From: JAUZOB01 sp963692465
Lineage (GTDB): Bacteria; Bacteroidota; Bacteroidia; Bacteroidales; Prolixibacteraceae
Assembly (NCBI GenBank): GCA_963692465.1
Contig: OY829943.1
Span: forward strand, 2,976,001 to 3,040,000
Direction: 5' to 3'
Length of the DNA stretch: 64,000 bases
Under the pieces are notes generated by a model that saw only the letters and a program-made list of their open reading frames with translations, searched no databases and was not told the DNA's origin. A program made the translations under genes and the position numbers. Shown here in pieces: positions 8,268-16,660 of the stretch; position 1 is the stretch's first letter; each line of letters starts with the position of its first letter.

Positions 8268-10625
8268 ATGAAAAGAGGAATTGTGTTTTTACTGTTGTTT
8301 GCAGTTATGGGCCTATCAGCTCAGAAAAGTTCTGTTTATAAAAAAGGCTGGATCGACTTTAATAAGAACGGGAAGATGGATCTTTATGAGAACCAGGCGG
8401 CAAAATTGGAAGACAGGGTTCAGAATTTATTGTCACAGATGACCGTAGAAGAAAAAACGTGTCAGTTGGTAACCTTGTACGGATCAGGCCGGGTTTTGAA
8501 AGATGCTTTACCAACGGAGCAATGGAAAAATAAAGTATGGAAAGATGGCATTGGAAACATTGATGAAGAACATAACGGGCTGGGGACCTATAAGTCGATG
8601 TATTCTTTTCCGTATTCAAAACATGTTGAGGCACTGCATGAGATACAAAGATGGTTTGTTGAGAACACCCGGTTGGGAATTCCGGTTGATTTTACGAATG
8701 AAGGAATTCGGGGATTATGTCATGACCGGGCAACTTGCTTTCCGGCTCAGTGCGGGCAGGGAAGTACGTGGAACAGAGCATTGATTTCTAAAATAGGAGA
8801 TGTTGAGGCGCAGGAGGCTGTAGCACTTGGCTATACCAATATCTATTCTCCTATTCTGGATATTTCAAGGGATCCCCGTTGGGGCCGGGTAGTCGAATGT
8901 TATAGTGAAGACCCGTACCTTACCGGTCAGTTAGGGAAACAGATGGTTTTGAGTTTACAGAAACAGGGTTTGGTTTCTACCCCCAAGCACTTTGCTGTTT
9001 ACAGTGCATCTGTAGGTGGGCGGGATGAGGGAACGCGTACCGATCCGCATGTGTCACCAAGGGAAATGAGGACTTTGTACCTGGAACCTTTTCGGGTTGC
9101 ATTTCAGGAAGCCGGGGCAATGGGGGTGATGAGTTCCTATAATGATTATGATGGAATTCCGATTACGGGGAGTTATTACTTTTTGACACAGATTCTTCGT
9201 CAGGAGTGGGGCTTTTCCGGGTATGTTGTTTCTGACAGTGACGCTCTGGAATTTTTGCATACGAAACATAAAGTAGCCGAATCAATGGAGGATGCTGCAG
9301 CTCAAGCTATAAATGCCGGACTGGATATTCGGACCAATTTTTCTTCTCCGGAGGATTACCTTATCCCTTTAAGAAAAGCGATAAAGGAAGGAAAGATTTC
9401 TCAAAGTGTATTGGATCAAAGAGTAAAAGAGGTTTTACGGGTAAAGTTCCGACTGGGATTGTTTGATAATCCGTATAAAGGCGATGCCAGGCAGGCGATG
9501 AAAGTTGTACATAGCGAAGAGCATCAGAAAGTTGCCTTGGAGGCTGCATTGCAATCCATCGTTTTACTTAAAAATGATCATTACACTCTGCCGCTTACGA
9601 AGAATCTGAAATCAGTTGCTGTTATTGGTCCGAATGCAGATGAACGGACTGGTTTAATTTGTCGGTACGGGCCGGCAAATGCTCCGATTATTTCTGTGTA
9701 TGAAGGAATAAAGAAGGAGTTGCCGGGAGTAAAGGTGAATTATCAGAAGGGGTGTGAAATTATCGATGAAAATTTTCCGGAGAGCGAAATCCTTTCGTTT
9801 CCTTTGAATCAAACAGAGCAATCAATGATTGATGCAGCTGTTGAATTGGCAAAGCAATCGGATGTTGCAATTCTGGTATTGGGCGGGTCGGAGAAGACCG
9901 TTGGAGAAGGTCGGTCAAGAACCAGTCTGGAGTTGCCCGGGCGGCAGGAGAAACTCATGGAAGCAGTGTATGCGACCGGAAAGCCGGTCGTTCTTGTGTT
10001 GCTTGATGGCAGGGCTTCAGCAATAAACTGGGCAGATAGGAATATTCCTGCTATTGTTCATGCATGGTTTCCTGGTGAATTTTGCGGACAGGCAGTAGCA
10101 AATGTTTTGTTTGGAGAATATAATCCGGGAGGAAAGCTGGCTGTGACATTTCCAAAAACAGTAGGGGAAATTCCTTATGCTTTTCCTTTTAAGCCAGGTG
10201 CAGAATCGGAGGGGCCGACCCGGGTTTCCGGTGCTTTATATCCGTTTGGATATGGGTTGAGTTATACTTCTTTTGCCTATAGTGGTTTAACAATCACTCC
10301 CGAAAAGCAAGGAGTACAGGGACAGGTTGATGTTCGTTGTAAAGTAAAGAATACGGGGCAGACCAAGGGAGATGAAGTTGTTCAGCTTTATATAAATGAT
10401 GAGTACAGCAGTGTAATCAGGTATGTTAAAGAATTACGCGGATTTGAACGGGTCCCATTAAATCCGGGCGAAGAAAAAGAAGTATGTTTCAGGTTAACTC
10501 CACAAGATTTGGGATTGTGGAACAGGAATAATGAGTTTGTTGTAGAACCTGGAATTTTTAATGTTTACATTGGTAGTTCGTCAACTGATATTCGGTTGAA
10601 AGGACAATTTGAGATCGTAAGGTAA
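8268..10625 (+). CDS. Secreted glycoside hydrolase family 3 (beta-glucosidase/xylosidase type)
   Basis: A signal peptide (MKRGIVFLLLFAVMGLSAQ) and a short calcium-loop-like DFNKNGKMDLYEN precede the GH3 TIM barrel (about residues 45-400). The motif GYVVSDSDAL puts the nucleophile at Asp323. An alpha/beta sandwich (about 440-660, with KSVAVIGPNAD and KPVVLVLLDGRA) and a C-terminal FnIII-like domain (about 695-780) follow. Length (785 aa) and order are those of complete exo-acting beta-glycosidases. Fed by its own consensus promoter, the gene stands alone with no SusC/D beside it. Substrate cannot be assigned; glucosides and xylosides are both open. Confidence 0.9.
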   Translation: MKRGIVFLLLFAVMGLSAQKSSVYKKGWIDFNKNGKMDLYENQAAKLEDRVQNLLSQMTVEEKTCQLVTLYGSGRVLKDALPTEQWKNKVWKDGIGNIDEEHNGLGTYKSMYSFPYSKHVEALHEIQRWFVENTRLGIPVDFTNEGIRGLCHDRATCFPAQCGQGSTWNRALISKIGDVEAQEAVALGYTNIYSPILDISRDPRWGRVVECYSEDPYLTGQLGKQMVLSLQKQGLVSTPKHFAVYSASVGGRDEGTRTDPHVSPREMRTLYLEPFRVAFQEAGAMGVMSSYNDYDGIPITGSYYFLTQILRQEWGFSGYVVSDSDALEFLHTKHKVAESMEDAAAQAINAGLDIRTNFSSPEDYLIPLRKAIKEGKISQSVLDQRVKEVLRVKFRLGLFDNPYKGDARQAMKVVHSEEHQKVALEAALQSIVLLKNDHYTLPLTKNLKSVAVIGPNADERTGLICRYGPANAPIISVYEGIKKELPGVKVNYQKGCEIIDENFPESEILSFPLNQTEQSMIDAAVELAKQSDVAILVLGGSEKTVGEGRSRTSLELPGRQEKLMEAVYATGKPVVLVLLDGRASAINWADRNIPAIVHAWFPGEFCGQAVANVLFGEYNPGGKLAVTFPKTVGEIPYAFPFKPGAESEGPTRVSGALYPFGYGLSYTSFAYSGLTITPEKQGVQGQVDVRCKVKNTGQTKGDEVVQLYINDEYSSVIRYVKELRGFERVPLNPGEEKEVCFRLTPQDLGLWNRNNEFVVEPGIFNVYIGSSSTDIRLKGQFEIVR

Positions 10626-10692
10626 AAACAGCGAATAAAGAGTTGGAAGGACATGTATCTCAATGATAAGTTTTTTTGTATGTTTGAAACAT

Positions 10693-10830
10693 AGGAAGCA
10701 TTTTTGAAGTTATGGCTAAATCGTAAGAAGATTGAGATTTATAATGACATCCGGTCGTTTCTTTATACCTCAGCCAAGACCGACTGTCTGAATTTTATCC
10801 GGCCTAAGAAAGTTGTTAACCGTTATTTTC
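10693..10830 (+). pseudogene. Remnant of an ECF sigma factor gene with internal deletion
   Basis: About 125 bases (10693-10817) match the intact sigma gene at 13192-13316 with roughly six differences by eye. The match then jumps directly to AACCGTTATTTTC, which in the intact locus lies just after the stop codon (13633-13645). So this copy lost its 5' end and about 316 bases of its 3' half. It holds no useful reading frame and lies in the 369-base gap before the TM2 gene. Confidence 0.85.
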
Positions 10831-10994
10831 CCGAAGTACTCAAAAAGTTAATCCGGGGGAGTAAAGTTCGGATGTGGTAGTTTGTATTGAGTGACTGAAT
10901 CTTTTTAGTGAAATATATTGTGTCCTATGATATAATTCAGTAAAATTGACAGTGTTTATGTGAAATTGAAAAACTAAGACCTAATTATTGACTT

Positions 10995-11330
10995 ATGGAT
11001 GTGCAGAAAGTTGATTTTTTTTTGATGACCAACAGTAAGTATTTTGAAAGTTATCAAATAAATACCATTAGAGAAAAACTATTACAGTTTGATGAATCCA
11101 GAACGATGGAATTAAACATGATTCAGTTCAGAGAGCCAGCTATGATGTTGGTGGTGTCGTTGCTGGGCGGAACACTTGGAATTGATCGTTTTGTTTTGGG
11201 AGATGTAGGATTAGGAATTGGGAAATTATTAACGTGTGGTGGATTAGGAATCTGGACGATTGTTGATTGGTTTCTTATTATGGGTCGAACCAAAGAAGTT
11301 AATTATAACAAGTTAATGATGATTCTTTGA
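10995..11330 (+). CDS. TM2 domain membrane protein
   Basis: A 111-residue protein with a charged N-terminal helix and a C-terminal TM2 domain: LGGTLGIDRFVLGD followed by LGIGKLLTCGGLGIWTIVDWFLI, two membrane segments joined by the typical DRF turn. TM2 proteins in Bacteroidetes are usually paired with DUF2752 proteins, as here. The molecular role is unknown. It is the first gene of a four-gene operon with 4-5 base overlaps or near-contacts. Confidence 0.85.
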   Translation: MDVQKVDFFLMTNSKYFESYQINTIREKLLQFDESRTMELNMIQFREPAMMLVVSLLGGTLGIDRFVLGDVGLGIGKLLTCGGLGIWTIVDWFLIMGRTKEVNYNKLMMIL

Positions 11331-11335
11331 TTCGG

Positions 11336-11752
11336 ATGATGTCTCGGAAGCAGTTGTATTCATTGGTTATTATTGCTGCCGGAATTGGTTGCGGCTGGCT
11401 GGTGTACAGTATATGGAATATATCCAGGTCCGTGCATATTGGATCTACGGTATGTATGTTTAAGAAAATTACGGGATTGCCGTGTCCTTCTTGTGGTGCG
11501 ACTCGTGCAATTATTACTTTGCTTAAGGGGCATTGGGAGGATTCGTTGCTGATAAATCCATTAGGGGTTCTGTTATTGTTATCCCTTTTTATTTTCCCGG
11601 TGTGGGTCGGTTGTGATTTTGTAAAAAAAAGAAAAAGCTTTTGGCTTTTTTATCTGAAAACAGAACAGCAACTGAGGAAAAGAAGAATTGCAATTCCTTT
11701 TGTATTGCTTATTGTAGTGAATTGGGTCTGGAATATTTATAAGCATATATGA
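11336..11752 (+). CDS. DUF2752 membrane protein
   Basis: Three hydrophobic segments surround the family signature TGLPCPSCGATRAI, with the paired cysteines of the CPxCG motif, followed by GHWEDSLLINPLGVLLLL. Function is unknown. Candidate starts are ATG 11336 or 11339, a few bases after the TM2 stop; a TTG at 11327 overlaps that stop. The next gene begins inside its stop codon (ATGA), indicating translational coupling. Confidence 0.85.
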   Translation: MMSRKQLYSLVIIAAGIGCGWLVYSIWNISRSVHIGSTVCMFKKITGLPCPSCGATRAIITLLKGHWEDSLLINPLGVLLLLSLFIFPVWVGCDFVKKRKSFWLFYLKTEQQLRKRRIAIPFVLLIVVNWVWNIYKHI

Positions 11753-12183
11753 TGATCAGAAAAGAGTTTATTTATACCCCGAATGAAACAGAAAAGGAGA
11801 AGGCTTCGACTGTCTATCTGATGTCGTTGTTGGCCTTTATTGTCGGACTTCCGTTCCCGTTTGCTAATCTGATAGCAACATTAATCTTTTATCTGGGGAA
11901 TAGGAAGGGAACTTATTTTGTTCGTTGGCATTGCTGGCAGGCAATAGCCTTACAGTTTATTATAGCCTTGATGAATAGTTTATGCTTTTATCGGACTCTT
12001 TGGATAATTTTGGGAACAGCAAGAATAACGAATGATTATATCGCACTGCTTATTGTATCGTTGATTGTTAATATTCTGTCGTTTATAATGATAATTCGGG
12101 CAGCAGTGTTGGTAAGGAAGGGGCAACACATTCAATGGTGGTTGTTCGGCACTTGTGCACAATTAATCTGTAAACAAGCATGA
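11749..12183 (+). CDS. DUF4870-like membrane protein
   Basis: Three to four membrane segments follow the polar opening MMIRKEFIYTPNETEKEKAS. YLMSLLAFIVGLPFPFANLIATLIFYL and YFVRWHCWQAIALQF resemble the DUF4870/Tic20-like arrangement, with an Asn and a His-x-x-Gln-Ala pair within helices. Function is unknown. The start codon overlaps the preceding TGA (11750-11752), and the following protease starts inside this gene's own stop. Confidence 0.6.
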   Translation: MMIRKEFIYTPNETEKEKASTVYLMSLLAFIVGLPFPFANLIATLIFYLGNRKGTYFVRWHCWQAIALQFIIALMNSLCFYRTLWIILGTARITNDYIALLIVSLIVNILSFIMIIRAAVLVRKGQHIQWWLFGTCAQLICKQA

Positions 12184-12959
12184 AAAAGCTTTTAGTTCAG
12201 TTGTTAATAGTACTCAGTCTATTCCTGGGAGTATGGTATTTGCTTAGTCAAATTGATTATGTTCGTATTTTTCAGATAGAAAAATTTAACAAGTTTAATG
12301 AGCAAAAATTCGGTAAATTCATCTATGATAATTTGAGAAAAGAATCAGCAGAGGTTAAATTAGATTCAGGAACAGATGTTCCCGGGGTGATAGAAAAAAG
12401 AATTTGCCAGATGAATGGACTTAATCCTGATTCGATTAAAATTCATGTGTTACAAAATCCGGAAGTGAATGCGGTTTCAATACCCGGGCATCAGATAATA
12501 ATCTATACGGGACTTATTGATTACTGTAAGACACCTGAAGAGTTAGCCGGAATTATGGCCCATGAGACGGTTCATATAACTCACAATCATGTGACCAAAA
12601 AAATGATGCGGAACTTACTATTGTTAGGAACGAGTCAGTCGCGGGTTGCATCGGAGTTGGCGAAAGATTTTGTTGCAACAGCATTTGATCGGGATCAGGA
12701 GGCGGATGCTGATGCAACAGCTATACGTTATCTGCTTAAAGCAAAAATAAATCCGTCAGGTTTTGTTGACTTTTTTGTTCAGTATTCGAAAGATAAAGAC
12801 CGGCTGCCTAAAGCATTGGTTTGGATCAGTACACATCCTGACACGGAGAAAAGAGCAGAAAACGTTCGGAAACTGATTCCGGCGCGCTTTGACTCACAGT
12901 CTGTTGTGTCTAAAATAAAGTGGGCGGATTTTAAAAAAGCAGTATCCCATATAGAATAA
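12180..12959 (+). CDS. M48 family zinc metallopeptidase
   Basis: An N-terminal membrane anchor or signal (residues 1-22) precedes an M48 catalytic domain. The zinc motif HETVH (His128, Glu129, His132) lies in IMAHETVHITHNHV. The third ligand is in DRDQEADADATAIRYL, and the C-terminal region has STHPDTEKRAEN, typical of the BepA/LoiP-type M48 branch. It probably acts in the periplasm in protein quality control. The start overlaps the previous stop (ATGA), making it the last gene of the TM2-DUF2752-DUF4870-like-M48 operon. Confidence 0.88.
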   Translation: MKKLLVQLLIVLSLFLGVWYLLSQIDYVRIFQIEKFNKFNEQKFGKFIYDNLRKESAEVKLDSGTDVPGVIEKRICQMNGLNPDSIKIHVLQNPEVNAVSIPGHQIIIYTGLIDYCKTPEELAGIMAHETVHITHNHVTKKMMRNLLLLGTSQSRVASELAKDFVATAFDRDQEADADATAIRYLLKAKINPSGFVDFFVQYSKDKDRLPKALVWISTHPDTEKRAENVRKLIPARFDSQSVVSKIKWADFKKAVSHIE

Positions 12960-13004
12960 AAAGTACAGAGAGTAGATTTTGCCTCCTCGAGCGAGGGGCG
13001 TTAA

Positions 13005-13634
13005 ATGCTTAATCAGAAAATTGTCTCGATGACAAAGGAAGAGATTACAACTCCGGAAGACTTGGTGTTTACTCTATTTAAGCAGGGCAGGGAAGAAGCT
13101 TTTGAATCGATCTTTCGTGCAAATTATGATCGGATTATGGGTTTCTGTGTGCAGTTTATCGGCGACAAAGATCAGGCACAAAATATTACTCAGGAAGCAT
13201 TTTTAAAGTTATGGCTAAATCGTGAGAAAATTGAGATTTATAATGGCATCCGGTCGTTTCTTTATACCTCAGCCAAGACCGACTGTCTGAATTTTATCCG
13301 GCACAAGAAAGTTGTTTGTAAATACGAGAACAAGCAACTGCAGTATAAGGAAGATCAGTTAAATCAGGAAGTGTTGGAGTCGTTCGATGACGATGGGTTT
13401 TCGGAGTTAGAGAATTTGATTGATCAATTGGTCGATAAGCTGCCCGAAAAATGTCGCGAAGTCTTTATTAAAAGTCGGTTTGAAGGGAAGAAAAACAGGG
13501 AAATTGCCGAAGAGATGAATATCTCGGTCAAGTCGGTTGAAGCGGATATGACACGGGCCCTAAAGATCCTTAAAACCGAATTGACGGAATATCTGCCGCT
13601 ACTACTCGTGCAGTTTGTCCTCTATAACAATTAA
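13005..13634 (+). CDS. RNA polymerase ECF sigma factor
   Basis: Region 2 is seen in FESIFRANYDRIMGFCVQFI and NITQEAFLKLWLNREKI. Region 4 is in KLPEKCREVFIKSRFEGKKNREIAEEMN, ending with a helix-turn-helix. The 209-residue length is normal. No anti-sigma (FecR) or SusC gene is adjacent, which is atypical for this class in Bacteroidetes, so the target regulon is unknown. A GC-rich hairpin (12981-12999) overlaps the putative ribosome binding site upstream of ATG 13005. ATG 13032 is an alternative start. A degraded copy of the gene lies at 10693-10830. Confidence 0.9.
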   Translation: MLNQKIVSMTKEEITTPEDLVFTLFKQGREEAFESIFRANYDRIMGFCVQFIGDKDQAQNITQEAFLKLWLNREKIEIYNGIRSFLYTSAKTDCLNFIRHKKVVCKYENKQLQYKEDQLNQEVLESFDDDGFSELENLIDQLVDKLPEKCREVFIKSRFEGKKNREIAEEMNISVKSVEADMTRALKILKTELTEYLPLLLVQFVLYNN

Positions 13635-13637
13635 CCG

Positions 13638-14861
13638 TTATTTTCTAAGCATATCGATGACCTGGTGCAAGTCGCCATCGTTTTTTGCCGGTTTTATACC
13701 CAAAAGATAGGCGAGTAGGGAATAGATATGGATATTCTGAAAAGAAGGGTGTACGTAGTTCTTCTTAAAGTCGGGACCTACGGCATAAAAGATAGCGTGC
13801 ATATCGGTGTTGCATGGATCATAGCCATGGGTTCCACCAGTAGATTCTTTTTCGGGTTTTGAAACGGAAACACTCCAGGCTGAATCGGCAACTACAATAA
13901 TATCTCCGACCCGTTGATTTTTACCATAATTCAGGTAGGCCGGAACTTCGCCGGGTTTCCACACTTTAAGGTGAGGCGCTTTTTTTAAAGCTACATAAGC
14001 CGAATCTTTCCAGGCGCCGGGGGCATAAAGATTGAAGTTGGGTATTCCACCTTCTATCCTTACCGGCCATGTTTTGGGAATATAATCCCGGAGAACAATA
14101 TTCCGTTTCGAAGAAATATTCCCCATCCCATGATCGGACACAATAATGAAGTTGATACTGTCTGCATTGGGTAGTTGTTTTATCCGGTTGTATAAGACAC
14201 CAACTTGTTGATCCATCTCACGTACGGTTTTTAATGTGCGTTTGTCGTCCGGTCCGTAGTTGTGTCCGGATTCGTCGGGTTCATGGTAATAAGCCATGAT
14301 AAGTCGCGGACGCTCTATCAACGGGAGCTTCAGCCATTCTACGATGGTATCGATGCGTTGCGAAAAAGGGATTTGCTGATCGTATTTTTTCCAGATGTCG
14401 GGATGTATACCGTCCACATCCGATCCGACCCAGAAAAAAGAAGCTGTTTTTACTCCTTGTTTTTTAGCTGTTATCCAGATGGGTTCGCCTCCGTAGAAGA
14501 TAGGATCAAACCGCGCATCTTTATTGCCAATCGAATAAGATTTACCCAATTCAGCATCATAAAATGAATTGTTCACCAATCCGTGATGATCAGGAACCAA
14601 CCCGGTGGCGATGGTATAATGATTTGGGAAAGTTTTGGATGGAAACGAAGGGATCAGCGAGACGGCTTTTACTCCATCACGGGCTATCTGGTTAAATGCC
14701 GGAGTTGCTGTTTTGGTCGGATAATCCCATCGAAAACCGTCGAGCGAAAGGATAATCGTAGTATGACTTTCCCGGTTTTGGGCAGAAGTGATCGTCGCGT
14801 TAAAGCATACAATAAAAAATGACAGAATAACGGGGAATAAACGATAAGTGTTGCGAATCAT
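13638..14861 (-). CDS. Secreted ectonucleotide pyrophosphatase/phosphodiesterase (ENPP-like)
   Basis: A signal peptide (about 1-27) leads into the alkaline-phosphatase superfamily fold. Visible motifs are SLDGFRWDYP with metal-binding Asp41, SFPSKTFPNHYTIATGL with catalytic Thr77, IIVSDHGM and GGTHGYDP with later metal ligands. These are the ENPP landmarks. It likely cleaves phosphodiester or pyrophosphate bonds of nucleotides or nucleotide sugars in the periplasm. The stop lies four bases from the stop of the sigma gene on the other strand. I identify no promoter with confidence. Confidence 0.88.
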   Translation of the reverse strand: MIRNTYRLFPVILSFFIVCFNATITSAQNRESHTTIILSLDGFRWDYPTKTATPAFNQIARDGVKAVSLIPSFPSKTFPNHYTIATGLVPDHHGLVNNSFYDAELGKSYSIGNKDARFDPIFYGGEPIWITAKKQGVKTASFFWVGSDVDGIHPDIWKKYDQQIPFSQRIDTIVEWLKLPLIERPRLIMAYYHEPDESGHNYGPDDKRTLKTVREMDQQVGVLYNRIKQLPNADSINFIIVSDHGMGNISSKRNIVLRDYIPKTWPVRIEGGIPNFNLYAPGAWKDSAYVALKKAPHLKVWKPGEVPAYLNYGKNQRVGDIIVVADSAWSVSVSKPEKESTGGTHGYDPCNTDMHAIFYAVGPDFKKNYVHPSFQNIHIYSLLAYLLGIKPAKNDGDLHQVIDMLRK

Positions 14862-15107
14862 TGTCTTTTGGGTTTATTGAAAATTAACTGGAAATCCCGA
14901 CAGTAGCCTTGTACAAGGATCAATCAAATGTAGTTAAGCGAATCCGGCACACAAGTTTTTCAAATGACCATTCTGTTAAATATACGTTACCTAATTCTTT
15001 TGAAATCGTATTGTCAATGTGCTTTTCTTCCTATGAAATGAAGAAGGTGTTATTGAAATTGAGTCTGATTTGGTTTTTCTGTTTGCTCTTTTGAATAATA
15101 AAATCTG

Positions 15108-15115
15108 TAATTTTG
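15108..15115 (+). promoter_or_regulatory. Candidate -7 box (TAATTTTG) upstream of the amidase gene
   Basis: A perfect TAnnTTTG box lies about 200 bases before the start at 15313, with TTTG sequences 14 and 22 bases upstream rather than the ideal 19. The gap 14862-15312 also contains a 12-bp palindrome, CCTTGTACAAGG (14907-14918). I see no other gene in it. Confidence 0.4.
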
Positions 15116-15312
15116 AGTCAATATAGAATGGCGTGTATTATAAAGCGCTGACAATTATTAGATAGGAAAAGATAGAGCTGATCAATTCAGGGGGATAAAA
15201 GAGTTTGAGGTGTCATTGGATATAAAGATGAATGTGTTGGATGGGGGTGATGCCGGTAAATCGAAAAGGCTCAAAAGTGTATAATAAAGAATTACAGAAA
15301 AAGTTTTATGCG

Positions 15313-16431
15313 ATGAAAAAGTCCTCGATTTTATTTATTGTTTTTGTTCTTGGAGTATTCTTGTTGAATACTCTTCCGGTTCATGCCTGCTCAGCGTTTA
15401 TGTTGAAAGGGGCGGGTTATTTCACGATCGGGTTCAATGAAAACTGGAAGACGATGCCCGGGATGGTCGTTGTTAATCCTCGTGGAGTAAAAAAACAAAG
15501 CCTTAATTGGCAGATTATGACTTCTGCTTCGGCAACGAATGAAAAACGTATTAGCTGGGAGTCAAAGTACGGTTCGGTTAGCTTTAATCTTCTTGGATTG
15601 GATATGCCTTGCTTTGGAATGAATGAAAAGGGACTTTTTATTGTGGAGTTGTATCTGGATAAGACTTTCTCGAAACCCGATGATCGGAAAGCTTCGATGT
15701 TTTGGGCTCAATGGATACAATATCAACTTGATCAGTATGCAACCGTGTCGGAGTTGGTAAAACATCTTTCGCAAGCTCCGGTTATTGACTGGTGGCCGAC
15801 TTTCCCGGGTAGCCATTTTTTTGTGTGCGATAAACAGGGTCACACTGCTGCATTGGAGTTGATTGATGGTGTTTTTCATGTATCAAGAGCAACAACCATG
15901 CCTTATCCGATTCTTTGCAATGAGCCATATCAGCAGGAGTTGGTGAAATTGAAGAAATATCAGTCGTTTGGCGGAAGTGAAGTCTTCGATATGAATTCAG
16001 ACGAATGGACCGATCGTTTTGGCAAAGTCGCTAATTATTTGAAAGCTTTCGATAGTAACCGTATGTCTCCATTGACTTATTCGTGGAGAATCCTTGACAA
16101 TGTTAAGCCCGGCGTCTGGCAGCTGGTCAGTGATGTGAAGAAGGGGGAGCTTTATTTTCGGACGGATGTAGGTAAAGAGATTAAATCAGTGGCCTTAGAT
16201 CAGTTCGACTTTTCGAAACCAACTGTTCTCTTTTTGGATCTCAACGCTACGTTGCAGGGGGATGTGCATGAATCATTCAAGCCGTTGACTGTTGCGATTA
16301 ATCGTAGTTATGTCGAGAAGGGTTTTCCTGTTGGCTATGAGAATGACAAATTCTATCACTCTTCCGATTATGACAATCTCAAGAATAATCTGGACCGTTA
16401 TGTACGGGAAACTTACGGACTGGGAGAATAA
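15313..16431 (+). CDS. Choloylglycine hydrolase / penicillin V acylase family amidase
   Basis: An Ntn-hydrolase of 372 residues. The signal peptide ends in PVHA and the next residue is Cys26 (ACSAFML), the catalytic N-terminal nucleophile exposed by signal cleavage. GYFTIGFNENW and IVELYLD follow the family pattern. Members hydrolyse conjugated bile salts, penicillin V or N-acyl amides; the exact substrate cannot be read here. In the 399-residue frame from 15232, the first 27 residues lie upstream of a perfect signal peptide, so ATG 15313 is the true start. Confidence 0.83.
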   Translation: MKKSSILFIVFVLGVFLLNTLPVHACSAFMLKGAGYFTIGFNENWKTMPGMVVVNPRGVKKQSLNWQIMTSASATNEKRISWESKYGSVSFNLLGLDMPCFGMNEKGLFIVELYLDKTFSKPDDRKASMFWAQWIQYQLDQYATVSELVKHLSQAPVIDWWPTFPGSHFFVCDKQGHTAALELIDGVFHVSRATTMPYPILCNEPYQQELVKLKKYQSFGGSEVFDMNSDEWTDRFGKVANYLKAFDSNRMSPLTYSWRILDNVKPGVWQLVSDVKKGELYFRTDVGKEIKSVALDQFDFSKPTVLFLDLNATLQGDVHESFKPLTVAINRSYVEKGFPVGYENDKFYHSSDYDNLKNNLDRYVRETYGLGE

Positions 16432-16486
16432 TTTTTTCGGTTCATAAAAGAAATACGTTGTTTCGTCAAAAAAATGGGTCTAAAAG

Positions 16487-16529
16487 AATTACAGGCAAAG
16501 CTCCTTTTTTAGGAGCTTTGCCTGTAATT
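16487..16529. terminator. Perfect 19-bp inverted repeat, probable terminator
   Basis: Bases 16487-16505 are the exact reverse complement of 16511-16529, with a TTTTT loop. The hairpin follows the amidase stop by about 55 bases and precedes the first recombinase. No T tract follows the stem, so a classic intrinsic terminator is not certain; an RNA-stabilising or protein-binding role is possible. Confidence 0.6.
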
Positions 16530-16660
16530 GCAAATGGTTTGATTGTTAAATATATACGACTGACGATGAAGGGGAGCTAACGGAGGTATTGCAGAGTCAA
16601 AAGAGAAAAGCGAACTTTGTACTTTGTTTTAGGGGGTAAATTAATAGTAGAAAGGGAAGG

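Noticed and set aside
8268..10625. Standalone GH3 as part of the SusC/SusD locus
   Set aside because: It is 40 kb away with its own consensus promoter; a functional link cannot be read from the sequence.
14909..15094. 61-codon plus-strand frame before the amidase gene
   Set aside because: No ribosome binding site, no family resemblance, low-complexity end, and it overlaps the promoter region of the amidase.
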